A stretch of 64,000 nucleotides of DNA from Marinomonas arctica (GTDB lineage Bacteria; Pseudomonadota; Gammaproteobacteria; Pseudomonadales; Marinomonadaceae). The stretch lies in contig NZ_QHJF01000013.1 in assembly GCF_003259225.1 (NCBI RefSeq), positions 1 through 64,000 on the forward strand, read 5' to 3'. This document shows positions 35,235 to 44,416 of the stretch, piece by piece (the stretch's first letter is position 1; each line of letters opens with the position of its first letter). The notes beneath the pieces are model-generated. The model worked only from the letters and a program-made list of their open reading frames with translations, had not been told where the DNA came from and searched no databases. Made by a program: the position numbers and the translations under genes.

Positions 35235-35912
35235 ATGGCATATTGGCCGCACCTTTATCTACTTATTTTTATACTTATCCTTTGGGCATTAGAAAAACGC
35301 TTCCCCAAAGTCATGGAACGAGCAGAAGAAAACCTTTTGATCCTAGTGATTTCGTCGATTATGGCGGTCTCTTTTGGTCAGGTCATCGCTCGTTATGGGT
35401 TTAATACCGGCTGGGATGCAGCGCTAGAATTTAACATGGTGGCTTTCTCTTGGCTTATTCTGCTGGGCATGAGTTACGGCATCAAAACCAACCTTCACCT
35501 TGGTGTCGACATTGTGCTGAATGCTGTTCCTAAGCGCACAGCAAAAGTTTTGTCTTTAATCGGTGCCGCGGCGGCGATGCTATATGGACTACTGCTTCTC
35601 GATTCAACTTGGTTGGCGATGCTAGGTGTCAATGTCAGCGGTGGCGCTATCGAATACTGGTTGAAAATGTTCAAAATTGGCATAGGTTCAGATGAGCTAC
35701 GCTACCCAGAATTTGTGCAAGAGTTGTTTGGTTTACGTCCTCGCGTGCATCGCTGGCTCGTACTGGTAGTTCTGCCTATTAGTTTAGCGTTACTTTCCTA
35801 TCGTTCTTTACAAGCGTTTATCGATATTGCTCGTGATAAGCGCAGCATGCTGATCAGCGGCCATGAGGCGCAAGATCTTGTTAAAGAAAACCAAAACGTC
35901 TTGAAAGACTAA
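35235..35912 (+). CDS. dctQ: TRAP transporter small permease subunit
   Basis: The 225-residue protein has four hydrophobic helices in the DctQ layout (LYLLIFILILWALEK first, ILVISSIMAVSFGQVIARYGFN, EFNMVAFSWLILLGMSYGIKTN, then the last near VVLPISLALLSYRSLQ). It is longer than many DctQ proteins because of a loop of about 45 residues between helices 3 and 4. AGGAGA precedes the ATG. It forms the membrane part of the transporter with DctM, 15 bases downstream. Confidence 0.9.
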   Translation: MAYWPHLYLLIFILILWALEKRFPKVMERAEENLLILVISSIMAVSFGQVIARYGFNTGWDAALEFNMVAFSWLILLGMSYGIKTNLHLGVDIVLNAVPKRTAKVLSLIGAAAAMLYGLLLLDSTWLAMLGVNVSGGAIEYWLKMFKIGIGSDELRYPEFVQELFGLRPRVHRWLVLVVLPISLALLSYRSLQAFIDIARDKRSMLISGHEAQDLVKENQNVLKD

Positions 35913-35927
35913 CGCGGGAGCTTCATT

Positions 35928-37541
35928 GTGGAATCACTTATTCTCTTTTTATTGGTAATCGTCCTGCTGTTTATCGGCTTGCCGGTTGGTATATCTTTGG
36001 GCTTATCGTCCATATTGTTCATTACTTTTTTCTCACATGATTCTCTGTCATCTGTCGCCATATCTCTGTTTGGGGTTGGTCAACATTATACCTTGTTGGC
36101 TATCCCGTTTTTCATCATTGCCTCGTCTTATATGTCGACGGGGGGCGTGGCTAAGCGACTCATCAACTTTGCAATCGCCAGTGTCGGTCACTTCCGCGGT
36201 GGTTTAGCCATGGCGTCGGTATTGGCTTGTATGATGTTCGCGGCCTTGTCTGGTTCTTCTCCAGCCACAGTGGTTGCCATTGGTACCATTGCCATCGCTG
36301 GCATGGTGCAGGTGGGTTACTCAAAAGACTTTGCCGCCGGTATTATTGCCAACGCGGGTACATTGGGGATTTTGATTCCGCCTTCTATCGTGATGGTGGT
36401 CTATGCGGCGTCTGTTAACGTTTCTGTTGGACGTATGTTCTTAGCAGGGGTGATTCCTGGCCTAATCGCAGGCGGTATGTTGATGTTGGCTATTTATGTT
36501 GTCGCTCGCATCAAAAACCTACCCGCAGAAGAATGGAAAGGCTTCAGTCACATTGTGAAAGGTGGTAAAGAAGCGGGTTGGGGCTTGTTCCTAGTCGTCA
36601 TTATCATGGGTGGTATCTACGGTGGTGTCTTTACACCAACAGAAGCGGCTGTTGTGGCTGCCGTTTACTCCATGTTTATCGCTTTGTTTGTTTATCGCGA
36701 CATGGGACCACTGAAAGGCAAAACATGGACGAATGACGAAGACGCGCCTCACGCACGTGTTGGCTTTAACGGCATGGTTTACGGTGTATCCTTCTTCCTA
36801 GTGTGGGAAATCATGTCTTTCTTCGCGTTCGCAAGCAGTGAAACCGTTACAGGTGGTGATCGTGCATTGTGGGGCGCTATTATGTCCGTGATCATCGCCA
36901 TTTTTTACGTTTATAAACGCTCAAGCAAATTGGAAGAATCGGTCGGTGCTTGTTTGGCCGCTGGAACGCCAATCTGGGGACGTAACTTGTCTATGATGCT
37001 GCGTGGTTTTTTCCCTTCTTTGTTTGGTGAAGAATCTCGTAAAGTGATGCTTGAAGGCACAAAAACAACTGTGATGCTGATGTTTATCATCGCTAACGCT
37101 TTGCTGTTTGCTCATACCTTATCGGCAGAACGTATTCCACAAGCCATCACTGAGTGGATGCTCGACGTTGGCTTTAACTGGTTTACCTTCCTGATCGCCG
37201 TTAACATCTTGTTGTTAATTGGTGGTCAGTTCATGGAGCCGTCAGGCCTATTGGTTATCGTTGCCCCTATCGTGTTCCCTATTGCGATGGAGCTAGGTGT
37301 CGACCCTATTCATCTAGGTATCATCATGGTGGTAAACATGGAAATCGGTATGATCACGCCACCTATTGGTCTAAACCTATTTGTGACCTCGAGTATCACT
37401 GGCATGAGTTTAGCTCGCGTAGTAAAAGCCGCGATGCCGTTCGTGTTGGTATTGATGGTGTTCTTGGTAATGGTCACTTACATTCCAGCACTGTCTACCG
37501 CTCTTCCATACAGCATAATGGGACCAGAGATCATTCAGTAA
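35928..37541 (+). CDS. dctM: TRAP transporter large permease subunit with an inserted segment
   Basis: The protein has the DctM pattern: LPVGISLGLSS, FFIIASSYMSTGG, ALSGSSPATVVAIGTIAIAGM, TLGILIPPSIVMVVYAASVNVSVGRMF and GMITPPIGLNLFVTSS. It is the sodium-coupled membrane subunit of the dicarboxylate importer. At 537 residues it exceeds the usual ~427: about 110 extra residues between FVYRDMGPLKG and KVMLEGTKTTVMLM add two hydrophobic segments. The start is GTG 35928 with GGAG at a spacing of 8. A strong terminator follows. Confidence 0.92.
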   Translation: MESLILFLLVIVLLFIGLPVGISLGLSSILFITFFSHDSLSSVAISLFGVGQHYTLLAIPFFIIASSYMSTGGVAKRLINFAIASVGHFRGGLAMASVLACMMFAALSGSSPATVVAIGTIAIAGMVQVGYSKDFAAGIIANAGTLGILIPPSIVMVVYAASVNVSVGRMFLAGVIPGLIAGGMLMLAIYVVARIKNLPAEEWKGFSHIVKGGKEAGWGLFLVVIIMGGIYGGVFTPTEAAVVAAVYSMFIALFVYRDMGPLKGKTWTNDEDAPHARVGFNGMVYGVSFFLVWEIMSFFAFASSETVTGGDRALWGAIMSVIIAIFYVYKRSSKLEESVGACLAAGTPIWGRNLSMMLRGFFPSLFGEESRKVMLEGTKTTVMLMFIIANALLFAHTLSAERIPQAITEWMLDVGFNWFTFLIAVNILLLIGGQFMEPSGLLVIVAPIVFPIAMELGVDPIHLGIIMVVNMEIGMITPPIGLNLFVTSSITGMSLARVVKAAMPFVLVLMVFLVMVTYIPALSTALPYSIMGPEIIQ

Positions 37542-37599
37542 CCCTCTCTGATCTTCTCAGCGTACGCCCTACTGTACGCAAAAAGTTTATACAGTTTAG

Positions 37600-37622
37600 C
37601 GCCCTTCGGGGCGTTTTTTTTT
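37600..37622 (+). terminator. Terminator after dctPQM
   Basis: CGCCC and GGGCG pair around a stable TTCG tetraloop and end in a long T run. Confidence 0.9.
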
Positions 37623-37659
37623 GCATCGGATTAGAAGCACTGAGAAAGGATATGGTAGC

Positions 37660-37697
37660 CACTTAACGCCGATCATTCTTTTATCAACCGTTAAGTG
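37660..37697. repeat. 9-bp inverted repeat in the dctM/udh gap
   Basis: CACTTAACG and CGTTAAGTG are exact complements separated by 20 bases, between two convergent genes. There is no T tract, so it is not a standard terminator. Its role is unknown. Confidence 0.4.
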
Positions 37698-37755
37698 ACT
37701 TATCTTAAGAGGGAAAAGCTTACGTTATGAATCAAAAAACACCTAAGCGTATGAA

Positions 37756-38553
37756 TCATTTATCCTCAAAATGACCGGCCGTCGCAAAAACGCCACCTTG
37801 ATAAAGCAACACAGGATCATCTGAACGTAATAGCGGATCATTGCGCAGCACTTCTTCTTCAAACTCGGCAGAGGAATCCTGTGGTTGCCACCCAATAAAA
37901 TTAGCGTGACTATTATCCCACCATGACCATGGATTATTCGAAGCGCCATACATCATGGTGCAACCTAAGCGATTGACTACAAACACTCTTTTAATCAAAT
38001 TCGCCAAATCCCTTTCACTTAGCCAAGTGGCTAGCATACGACGATTAACCGGTTTAGGCAGACAACTGCCAATTCGAATCAAAGCAGACTCAATACCAAA
38101 TTTATCAAAATAATATTGGGCAACTAATTCACCAAAACCTTTTGACACACCGTATAAACTGTCTGGCCGCATTGGACTTTTATCATCTAACCGCTCTTCA
38201 CGAGAATGGAAGCCTGTAAGATGGTTTGAACTCGCAAAAACAATGCGCTTCACCGACTGTTGGCGTGCCGCTTCGTAGATATGATAACCTCCCTTTAGAT
38301 TACCATTCATGATGTTTTCAAAGCTTCCTTCGACAGACACACCACCTAGATGAATAATGCCATCGCAGCCTTTAACAAGCGCTACAACGGACGCAAAATC
38401 CCCCAGATCACATTTAACAAAAGACTCACCTTTGTTTAGCTCTGTGATTGGCACTATATCTGATAACACCAGTTCATCGACCCAGCCCACTAGCGCTTTT
38501 CTCATCGCTGAGCCAAGCGTACCCGCTGCGCCAGTTAATAAAATACGTTTCAT
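37756..38553 (-). CDS. udh: Uronate dehydrogenase
   Basis: The 265-residue SDR/epimerase-fold enzyme resembles Agrobacterium Udh along its length: RILLTGAAGTLGSAMR (NAD binding), GCDGIIHLGGVSVEG, IVFASSNHLTGFH, YGVSKGFGELVA (Tyr-Lys pair), ALIRIGSC, and WWDNSHANFIGWQP. It oxidises galacturonate or glucuronate to aldarolactone. It is the last gene of a TRAP operon, 25 bases after the large permease, so its substrate is probably what that system imports. AAGGAG precedes the ATG. Confidence 0.92.
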   Translation of the reverse strand: MKRILLTGAAGTLGSAMRKALVGWVDELVLSDIVPITELNKGESFVKCDLGDFASVVALVKGCDGIIHLGGVSVEGSFENIMNGNLKGGYHIYEAARQQSVKRIVFASSNHLTGFHSREERLDDKSPMRPDSLYGVSKGFGELVAQYYFDKFGIESALIRIGSCLPKPVNRRMLATWLSERDLANLIKRVFVVNRLGCTMMYGASNNPWSWWDNSHANFIGWQPQDSSAEFEEEVLRNDPLLRSDDPVLLYQGGVFATAGHFEDK

Positions 38554-38578
38554 TTATTACTCCTTAGCACTTTGAGCT

Positions 38579-39865
38579 TTAAAGACCATTGATCCAATTA
38601 GGCAGAGTCATTGATACCGCTGGAACAAATGTTACCAACATCAGCGCGGCTAAAATCGCCAAATAAAATGGCCAAATACTTTTCACTGCTTTTTGAATCG
38701 ACACACCACCTATAGCGCAGCCTACAAACAGACACCCACCAACCGGAGGCGTACAGAGTCCCAACCCTAAATTCATCATCAGCATTACGCCAAAATGGAT
38801 CGGATCCATGCCTAGACCAATTGCCACAGGAAGGAAGATAGGTGTACAGATAAGAATTAACGCAGCCATGTCCATAATCATGCCCAACAGAAGCAAGATT
38901 AGATTCATCATTAGTAAAATAACAATGGGGTTATCAGAAATGGATGTTAAAGTCTCAGCTAATACTCTTGGCACTTCGTATAGGGCTAACATGTAACCAA
39001 ATGCAGACGCACAACCCACTAAGATCATCACTAAACCTGTGGTTCGAACAGAACGTATCACCGCAATCCAAAAGTCTTTTAGACTTAAAGAACGGTACAC
39101 TAACCCTGTGATGATGATGGCGTATATTGCACCAATAGCACCCGACTCCGTCACTGTAAACACACCAGATAGCGCACCACCGACAACAATCACAGCGGTA
39201 ATCAATCCCGGAACAGAGGCCAAAAAGGCTAAAAATACCATTTTAAATCCGGGAAACGTCTCCGTCGGAAAATGCTTTCGAATCGCAATCCAACGCGCCA
39301 CTAATCCCAAGAATAAACACATAAGAATGCCAGGTACCACTCCCGCCATAAATAAACTGGCGACAGAAATACCACCACCCGCTGCCACAACGTACAAGAT
39401 CATATTGTGACTAGGTGGAATCATGATACCGGCAATGGAGGACGTCACCGTTACGTTGACGGCATAATCATCATCGTAGCCTTTCTCTTTCATCACAGGA
39501 ATTAACAAGGAGCCTAATGCCGAAACATCCGCAACCGCCGATCCGGAAATCCCCCCAAATAACATGCTAGAAAACACATTTACCTGACCTAAACCACCAC
39601 GCATCCAACCCACTGCAGACGAAGCAAGACGGATTAACCGTGCGGCGATACCGCCATGTAACATCAGTTCACCAGCAAAAATAAAAAAAGGAATTGCGAG
39701 AAGAGAAAACGTTGAAGTGCCCGCGACAATACGCTGAAAGCCAATCATCAAAGGCAAACCTTCATACCAAAAAGCCGAAATGGCTGCCATCCCCAAAGCA
39801 AACGCCACAGGAACACCAATGAAAGTGAGTAATGCAAACAAACCTAATAAAATCGCCAATCCCAT
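38579..39865 (-). CDS. TRAP transporter large permease, probable uronate uptake
   Basis: A DctM-type protein of 428 residues, the usual length, with AIPFFIFAGELMLHGG, SMLFGGISGSAVADVSALGS, IAGIMIPPSHNMILYVVAAGGGISVASLF and GLGLCTPPVGGCLFVG. Its ATG follows the small permease stop by one base (TAACATG), so translation is coupled. The substrate is inferred to be a uronic acid from udh in the operon and from the KdgR-like box upstream. Confidence 0.92.
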   Translation of the reverse strand: MGLAILLGLFALLTFIGVPVAFALGMAAISAFWYEGLPLMIGFQRIVAGTSTFSLLAIPFFIFAGELMLHGGIAARLIRLASSAVGWMRGGLGQVNVFSSMLFGGISGSAVADVSALGSLLIPVMKEKGYDDDYAVNVTVTSSIAGIMIPPSHNMILYVVAAGGGISVASLFMAGVVPGILMCLFLGLVARWIAIRKHFPTETFPGFKMVFLAFLASVPGLITAVIVVGGALSGVFTVTESGAIGAIYAIIITGLVYRSLSLKDFWIAVIRSVRTTGLVMILVGCASAFGYMLALYEVPRVLAETLTSISDNPIVILLMMNLILLLLGMIMDMAALILICTPIFLPVAIGLGMDPIHFGVMLMMNLGLGLCTPPVGGCLFVGCAIGGVSIQKAVKSIWPFYLAILAALMLVTFVPAVSMTLPNWINGL

Positions 39866-39866
39866 G

Positions 39867-40436
39867 TTACTGATCCCCTTTTACGCGTGAAGAAAGTGAA
39901 TCAGTCGCTTCAGACTCAGGTTCTACAATAAATAACGCCATCACACCCATTACGACCCGATAACCAGAAAACAACGACATCAACACACCACAAGCAACCA
40001 CGGGGAAATAGCGAACGCCATCCGATATACCCAATAGAGAAATTGTTCGCAGCCAAGCAAAATCGACTAAGGCTTTGCCATATACCAACATCGCCACACC
40101 AAAAGCCAGTAACGTTAGATCAATCACAACATTAATGATCTGGTTAAACCGCTTTGGCACACACAATGACAAGATATCAACACTTAGATGGGTACGTTCA
40201 TGTATACCAACAGCGGCGGCCAAAAAGGTGATATTCGTCACCAACAATAAAGCCATTTGTTCTACCCAAGTCGGCGTATCATTCAACACATAACGACCAA
40301 ATACCAACCAGCCAAAAGAGGCAACAAGCACGACCAAAAACACTCCAGACAATGCCATAGCAAGGTAAGCAAGCGCATCTAAAAAGGTTTTGATAGGAAT
40401 CTGTTTAGAGTGAAAAGAATCCATAGAGCTACTCAT
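39867..40436 (-). CDS. TRAP transporter small permease, probable uronate uptake
   Basis: The DctQ-type protein has four hydrophobic segments (YLAMALSGVFLVVLVASFGWLV, MALLLVTNITFLAAAVGI, DLTLLAFGVAMLVYG, VACGVLMSLFSGYRVVMG) and the conserved TWVEQMALLLVTN region. ATG 40436 is preferred; a TTG at 40457 or ATG at 40424 are possible. It lies between the binding-protein gene, about 110 bases upstream, and the large permease gene. Confidence 0.88.
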   Translation of the reverse strand: MSSSMDSFHSKQIPIKTFLDALAYLAMALSGVFLVVLVASFGWLVFGRYVLNDTPTWVEQMALLLVTNITFLAAAVGIHERTHLSVDILSLCVPKRFNQIINVVIDLTLLAFGVAMLVYGKALVDFAWLRTISLLGISDGVRYFPVVACGVLMSLFSGYRVVMGVMALFIVEPESEATDSLSSRVKGDQ

Positions 40437-40543
40437 TCTGTCAAAATCATCAAACAAAGCTTATCGATAGACCATCATCAAATAAGCTTCGCCAAGAGAA
40501 ACGCAAGGCGTATAAGGTCAGCCTTACACGCCTTTAATCGCCA

Positions 40544-41542
40544 TTACTGTGTATTTTGAATTTGCTCGATGAAGCTCTTGAGAGTGGGATTGTCTTTTAC
40601 CGCTTTAGCATAAACGGGTTTCATTGCATCTTGGAAAGCAGATTTGTCTTGGATTTCGTTGAACTTAACCCCTGAGGCTAAAACTTTTTTACGGCTTTCA
40701 GCATCGCCTTCCGCCCATAACTTACGTTGTAATACGGAACTGTCACGTGCTGCTTTTTTCACAGCGACTTGATCGGCTTCAGACAAACTATTCCATGTTT
40801 TTACGTTGACACACAAACACTCAGGCAAAATTAAATGCTCGGTTAATGAATAATAAGGCGCCACTTCAAAATGGTTACTCGTGTCATACGATGGCCAGTT
40901 ATTTTCAGCACCATCGACCACACCAGTTTTCAAAGATTGATAGACTTCTGAATAGGCCATAGGGGTTGCGTTGCCACCTAAAGCTTCTACCATGCCAACA
41001 TATAATTCATTGTTCATAACACGGAATTTTTCGCCTTTCATATCCGCTGGCGTTTGTATCGGCTTAGATGTGTTGTAGAAAGACCGAGCACCACCGTCGT
41101 ACCAGGCCAAAGATATAATGCCTTGTTTCGCCATCGCCTCACTCAATTGATCGCCAACGGGGCCATCCATGACACGATGCATATGATCCAAATTTTTGAA
41201 AATGAAGGGCAAAGACACCACGTTAACCTCAGGTACCGCTTCCCCCATTGGCCCTAAGTTAAAGCCCGCAAATTGGATCGCGCCAACTTGCAACATTTGA
41301 ATAGAATCAGACTGACTTCCTAGTACACCGCCGTTGTAGACACGACCACTAACACGACCATCTGTCACTTTATTGGCTTCTTTGATGAAGGATTCCATGG
41401 CTACCGTAACAGGGTAATCGGCGTTGTGGATATTCCAGCCTTTCCATTCTGCCTGAGCCAGAGCGGAAAAAGTGACAGAAGAAACAGCAGTAACAAGTGC
41501 TAAGGTCGTTCTGAGTGTTTTAGAGTGAAGCTTTATTATCAT
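40544..41542 (-). CDS. TRAP substrate-binding protein, probable uronate-binding
   Basis: The signal peptide ends SALAQA and a DctP-fold domain follows, with FRVMNNELYVGMVEALGGNATPMAYSEVYQSLKTGVVDGAENNWPSYDTSNH containing the carboxylate-binding Arg and the conserved Asn. The YDGGARSFYNTSKPI segment is typical of the sugar-acid-binding TRAP branch. GGAG lies 8 bases before the ATG. It leads an operon with small permease, large permease and udh. The divergent gntR gene and the KdgR-like box at 41589-41607 are the likely controls. Confidence 0.9.
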   Translation of the reverse strand: MIIKLHSKTLRTTLALVTAVSSVTFSALAQAEWKGWNIHNADYPVTVAMESFIKEANKVTDGRVSGRVYNGGVLGSQSDSIQMLQVGAIQFAGFNLGPMGEAVPEVNVVSLPFIFKNLDHMHRVMDGPVGDQLSEAMAKQGIISLAWYDGGARSFYNTSKPIQTPADMKGEKFRVMNNELYVGMVEALGGNATPMAYSEVYQSLKTGVVDGAENNWPSYDTSNHFEVAPYYSLTEHLILPECLCVNVKTWNSLSEADQVAVKKAARDSSVLQRKLWAEGDAESRKKVLASGVKFNEIQDKSAFQDAMKPVYAKAVKDNPTLKSFIEQIQNTQ

Positions 41543-41588
41543 TGTTATATCTCCAAGTGCTAACGTTTAATTTTTCCCATCAAATAGT

Positions 41589-41607
41589 TAAGAAACAGCT
41601 TTTCAAA
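41589..41607. promoter_or_regulatory. KdgR-like box upstream of the uronate TRAP operon
   Basis: TAAGAAACAGCTTTTCAAA has the KdgR form GAAA-N5-TTTC. On the other strand it reads TGAAAAGCTGTTTC, the same 14 bases as in the box before kdgF. It lies about 47 bases before the binding-protein start. Confidence 0.55.
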
Positions 41608-41801
41608 AAAAACGCATAAACTTAACAAATTTATTTGTAACACAATGGCTATCAAAGAAACAACAGTCATACTATGAATTTTAGACTATTTTTCACTCAA
41701 CCATGGCAATCACCTATTAAGCCAACATCAAGGCATGTGATACATTAACAACAACCTAATTTCAGCCCTACAGCAGAACACTGACACTGAGTCTTCAAAA
41801 C

Positions 41802-42527
41802 ATGCCACCGATCAAAAAAAACAAAACAAGCTTACCGCAACAAACGGCTGAAAAAATTCGTCGTCGCATTCATACCCAAGGCATGAAAGTAGGGGATAAA
41901 TTACCCACCGAACCAAATCTAATGGTTGAGTTTAATGTCAGTCGTACCGTCCTTCGTGAGGCGATCGCGACATTGAAAGCAGAGGGCTTAGTTGAAGCAA
42001 AACAAGGCATTGGCGTCTTTATTGCACAACCTAAGGCAGCCCTTACCCTGTTGCTGCAAAAAAGTACCCAGACCCTTACGGATACCATAGAGTCTCTAGA
42101 ACTCAGGACTGCTGTGGAAGTAGAAGCGGTTGCATTAGCGGTGGCTCGTTGTTCCCTTGCCCAAGAAGCGGATCTTTACCGTTGCTATGATGCCTATGAG
42201 AAAAAAGCTCAAAATGGTGAAATCGCAGAACAAGAGGATTTTGAGTTCCATCTTGCGATCGCCAGAGCGACCAACAACCAACATTTTATCGACTTTCTAG
42301 AGCTGTTAGGAAAACGCACCATACCCCGTGCTAGATTAAGAGAAGAAGCGGGGCTGCCACGTGACCCAGCCATGGAAATAACCCTAAACAATGAGCATAA
42401 AGCCATTCTTGATGCCATCGTGGCACGTGATACCAAGGCCGCACAGCAAGCAATACGCAAGCACCTTCATAATGGCTGCGAACGTTATCGTGCCTTAATG
42501 AGAGAAATCGAACGCAGCAAGTCATAG
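41802..42527 (+). CDS. GntR-family (FadR/FCD) regulator, likely of uronate uptake
   Basis: The winged HTH (GMKVGDKLPTEPNLMVEFNVSRTVLREAIATLKAEGLVEAKQGIGVFI) is of the FadR type, followed by an FCD domain with FEFHLAIARATNN and NEHKAILDAIVARD (metal-site histidines). It is divergent from the TRAP-udh operon, the common arrangement for a uronate or aldarate-responsive repressor. A 6-bp-arm palindrome (ACAAAT/ATTTGT) at 41625-41638 could be its site. Confidence 0.88.
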   Translation: MPPIKKNKTSLPQQTAEKIRRRIHTQGMKVGDKLPTEPNLMVEFNVSRTVLREAIATLKAEGLVEAKQGIGVFIAQPKAALTLLLQKSTQTLTDTIESLELRTAVEVEAVALAVARCSLAQEADLYRCYDAYEKKAQNGEIAEQEDFEFHLAIARATNNQHFIDFLELLGKRTIPRARLREEAGLPRDPAMEITLNNEHKAILDAIVARDTKAAQQAIRKHLHNGCERYRALMREIERSKS

Positions 42528-42646
42528 TATGATAAGTGAGATGGCTTCACTTTTTACAACTTCATAGCATTTATAGCACTTCACTCAGCGGCGTTTTTTT
42601 GTTTTGATGGTGTGAACGATTTATGTTTGCATCAATAAGGATTTTT

Positions 42647-44407
42647 ATGACGCCTAGAAAACGCTGGTTACCCCATTTCTGTTTACTGAGTTTATTCGCT
42701 ACCGGACAAATGGCATTAGCAGCGGGACAAGCTGCCGATGCAGTCGCCCCAGAAGGGGCGAGTGGCGTTCAACAAAAGACGCTCGTGCAAGCAAAGGATT
42801 TCATGGTCGCCACAGCTAACCCAGAGGCCAGCAAAGCGGGTTACGACGTGCTAAAAGCAGGAGGCTCTGCCATCGACGCACTGGTTGCCGTACAAATGGT
42901 ACTGGGGTTAGTCGAACCACAATCTTCGGGTTTAGGCGGTGGCGCTTTCGTGGTGTATTACGACGCCGTTAATAAAAAACTCACCACCTTTGATGGCCGA
43001 GAAACCGCGCCACAAGAAGCGACTCCAGAACTGTTTCAAGATGAAAACGGTGAGCCACTTGCCTTCTACGACGCGGTTGTCGGTGGTCGTTCTGTCGGCA
43101 CGCCAGGTACAGTCAAACTGATGGGAGAGCTTCACACTCGCTATGGAAGAATGCCATGGGCTGACCTTCTGGCGCCAGCGGAAAAACTCGCTCAAGAAGG
43201 CTTTATTGTCTCACCACGCTTGGCTGGTGCCATCAAAGAAAGTGCCGAACGCCTATCACGCTATCCTGAAACCAAAGCGTATTTTTTTAATCTCGATGAT
43301 ACACCTGTCGAAGCCGGTAGCCGTTTACAAAACACCCAGTACTATACAACTTTACGGACCTTAGCCACCTATGGTGCCGATGAGTTTTATAATGGACAAA
43401 TTGCTCAAAACATTATCTCTAAGGTACGCGGTGCACTCGACAATCCAGGTGTACTATCGGAAAAAGATTTTGCCAGCTACCGCATCAAAGAACGCGCCCC
43501 TGTGTGCTTGCCTTATAAGGAATACGACATTTGTGGCATGGGACCACCGAGTTCTGGTGCCTTAACGGTTGGACAAATATTGGGGATGACCGAACAATTT
43601 GATCTTGCTAAATTAGGGGCCAATTCGCCTGAAGCGTGGCAGATTATTGGCGATGCTTCTCGTCTTGCCTTTGCCGATCGTGGCCGTTACATAGCTGATA
43701 CGGACTTTGTCCCTATGCCACAAGGTTTACTGGATAAAGACTATCTAGTTGAACGAGCCAAGTTAATCACTCCAGGAAAAGCCTTAACCTCTGTGTCAGC
43801 TGGGGAGCCTGAATGGCGACACCCTATCAAACAAGCAGACGACATATCGCTTGAGCTGCCTTCAACCAGTCATATCTCCATCGTCGACAAAGAAGGCAAC
43901 GCGGTCTCCGTCACCACCACCATTGAAAACGGTTTTGGCTCCCATTTGATGGCCAATGGTTTTTTGCTAAACAACGAATTGACCGATTTTTCTTTTAAAA
44001 CCTATCAAGATGGCTACCCCATTGCCAATCGCTTAGAGCCAGGCAAGCGCCCTCGTTCTTCCATGTCACCAACCATAGTCATGAAAGATGATAAGCCTTA
44101 CTTAGTAGTCGGCTCTCCCGGTGGTTCTCGTATTATTGGTTACGTGGCTAAAACGCTGATCGCACACCTTGAATGGGATATGGACATACAAGATGCCATT
44201 ACATTACCAAATGTACTCAATCAATTTGGCACCTTCAATCTTGAAAAAGGCACCCAAGCTACCGCCCTAGAAAAATCCCTCACGGATATGGGCTTTAAGG
44301 TGTCGATACAAGATCTAAACTCAGGTGTACAGGGTATCGTTATCGAAGATAAAGCCTTATTCGGCGGCGCCGACCCAAGACGGGAAGGCTTGGTATTAGG
44401 AGATTAG
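42647..44407 (+). CDS. ggt: Gamma-glutamyltranspeptidase
   Basis: The precursor has a signal peptide (LLSLFATGQMALA) and the GGT fold: FMVATANPEASKAGYDVLKAGGSAIDA, GLGGGAFVVYYD, and the autocleavage/catalytic Thr in SLELPSTSHISIVDKEGNAVSVTTT. Later come the oxyanion/substrate SMSPTIV and GSPGGSRII motifs. It acts in the periplasm on glutathione and other gamma-glutamyl compounds, after cutting itself into two subunits. I chose ATG 42647 with AAGGAT at a good spacing over ATG 42623. The gene is monocistronic and convergent with a GGDEF gene. Confidence 0.95.
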   Translation: MTPRKRWLPHFCLLSLFATGQMALAAGQAADAVAPEGASGVQQKTLVQAKDFMVATANPEASKAGYDVLKAGGSAIDALVAVQMVLGLVEPQSSGLGGGAFVVYYDAVNKKLTTFDGRETAPQEATPELFQDENGEPLAFYDAVVGGRSVGTPGTVKLMGELHTRYGRMPWADLLAPAEKLAQEGFIVSPRLAGAIKESAERLSRYPETKAYFFNLDDTPVEAGSRLQNTQYYTTLRTLATYGADEFYNGQIAQNIISKVRGALDNPGVLSEKDFASYRIKERAPVCLPYKEYDICGMGPPSSGALTVGQILGMTEQFDLAKLGANSPEAWQIIGDASRLAFADRGRYIADTDFVPMPQGLLDKDYLVERAKLITPGKALTSVSAGEPEWRHPIKQADDISLELPSTSHISIVDKEGNAVSVTTTIENGFGSHLMANGFLLNNELTDFSFKTYQDGYPIANRLEPGKRPRSSMSPTIVMKDDKPYLVVGSPGGSRIIGYVAKTLIAHLEWDMDIQDAITLPNVLNQFGTFNLEKGTQATALEKSLTDMGFKVSIQDLNSGVQGIVIEDKALFGGADPRREGLVLGD

Positions 44408-44416
44408 AATCTTTTT

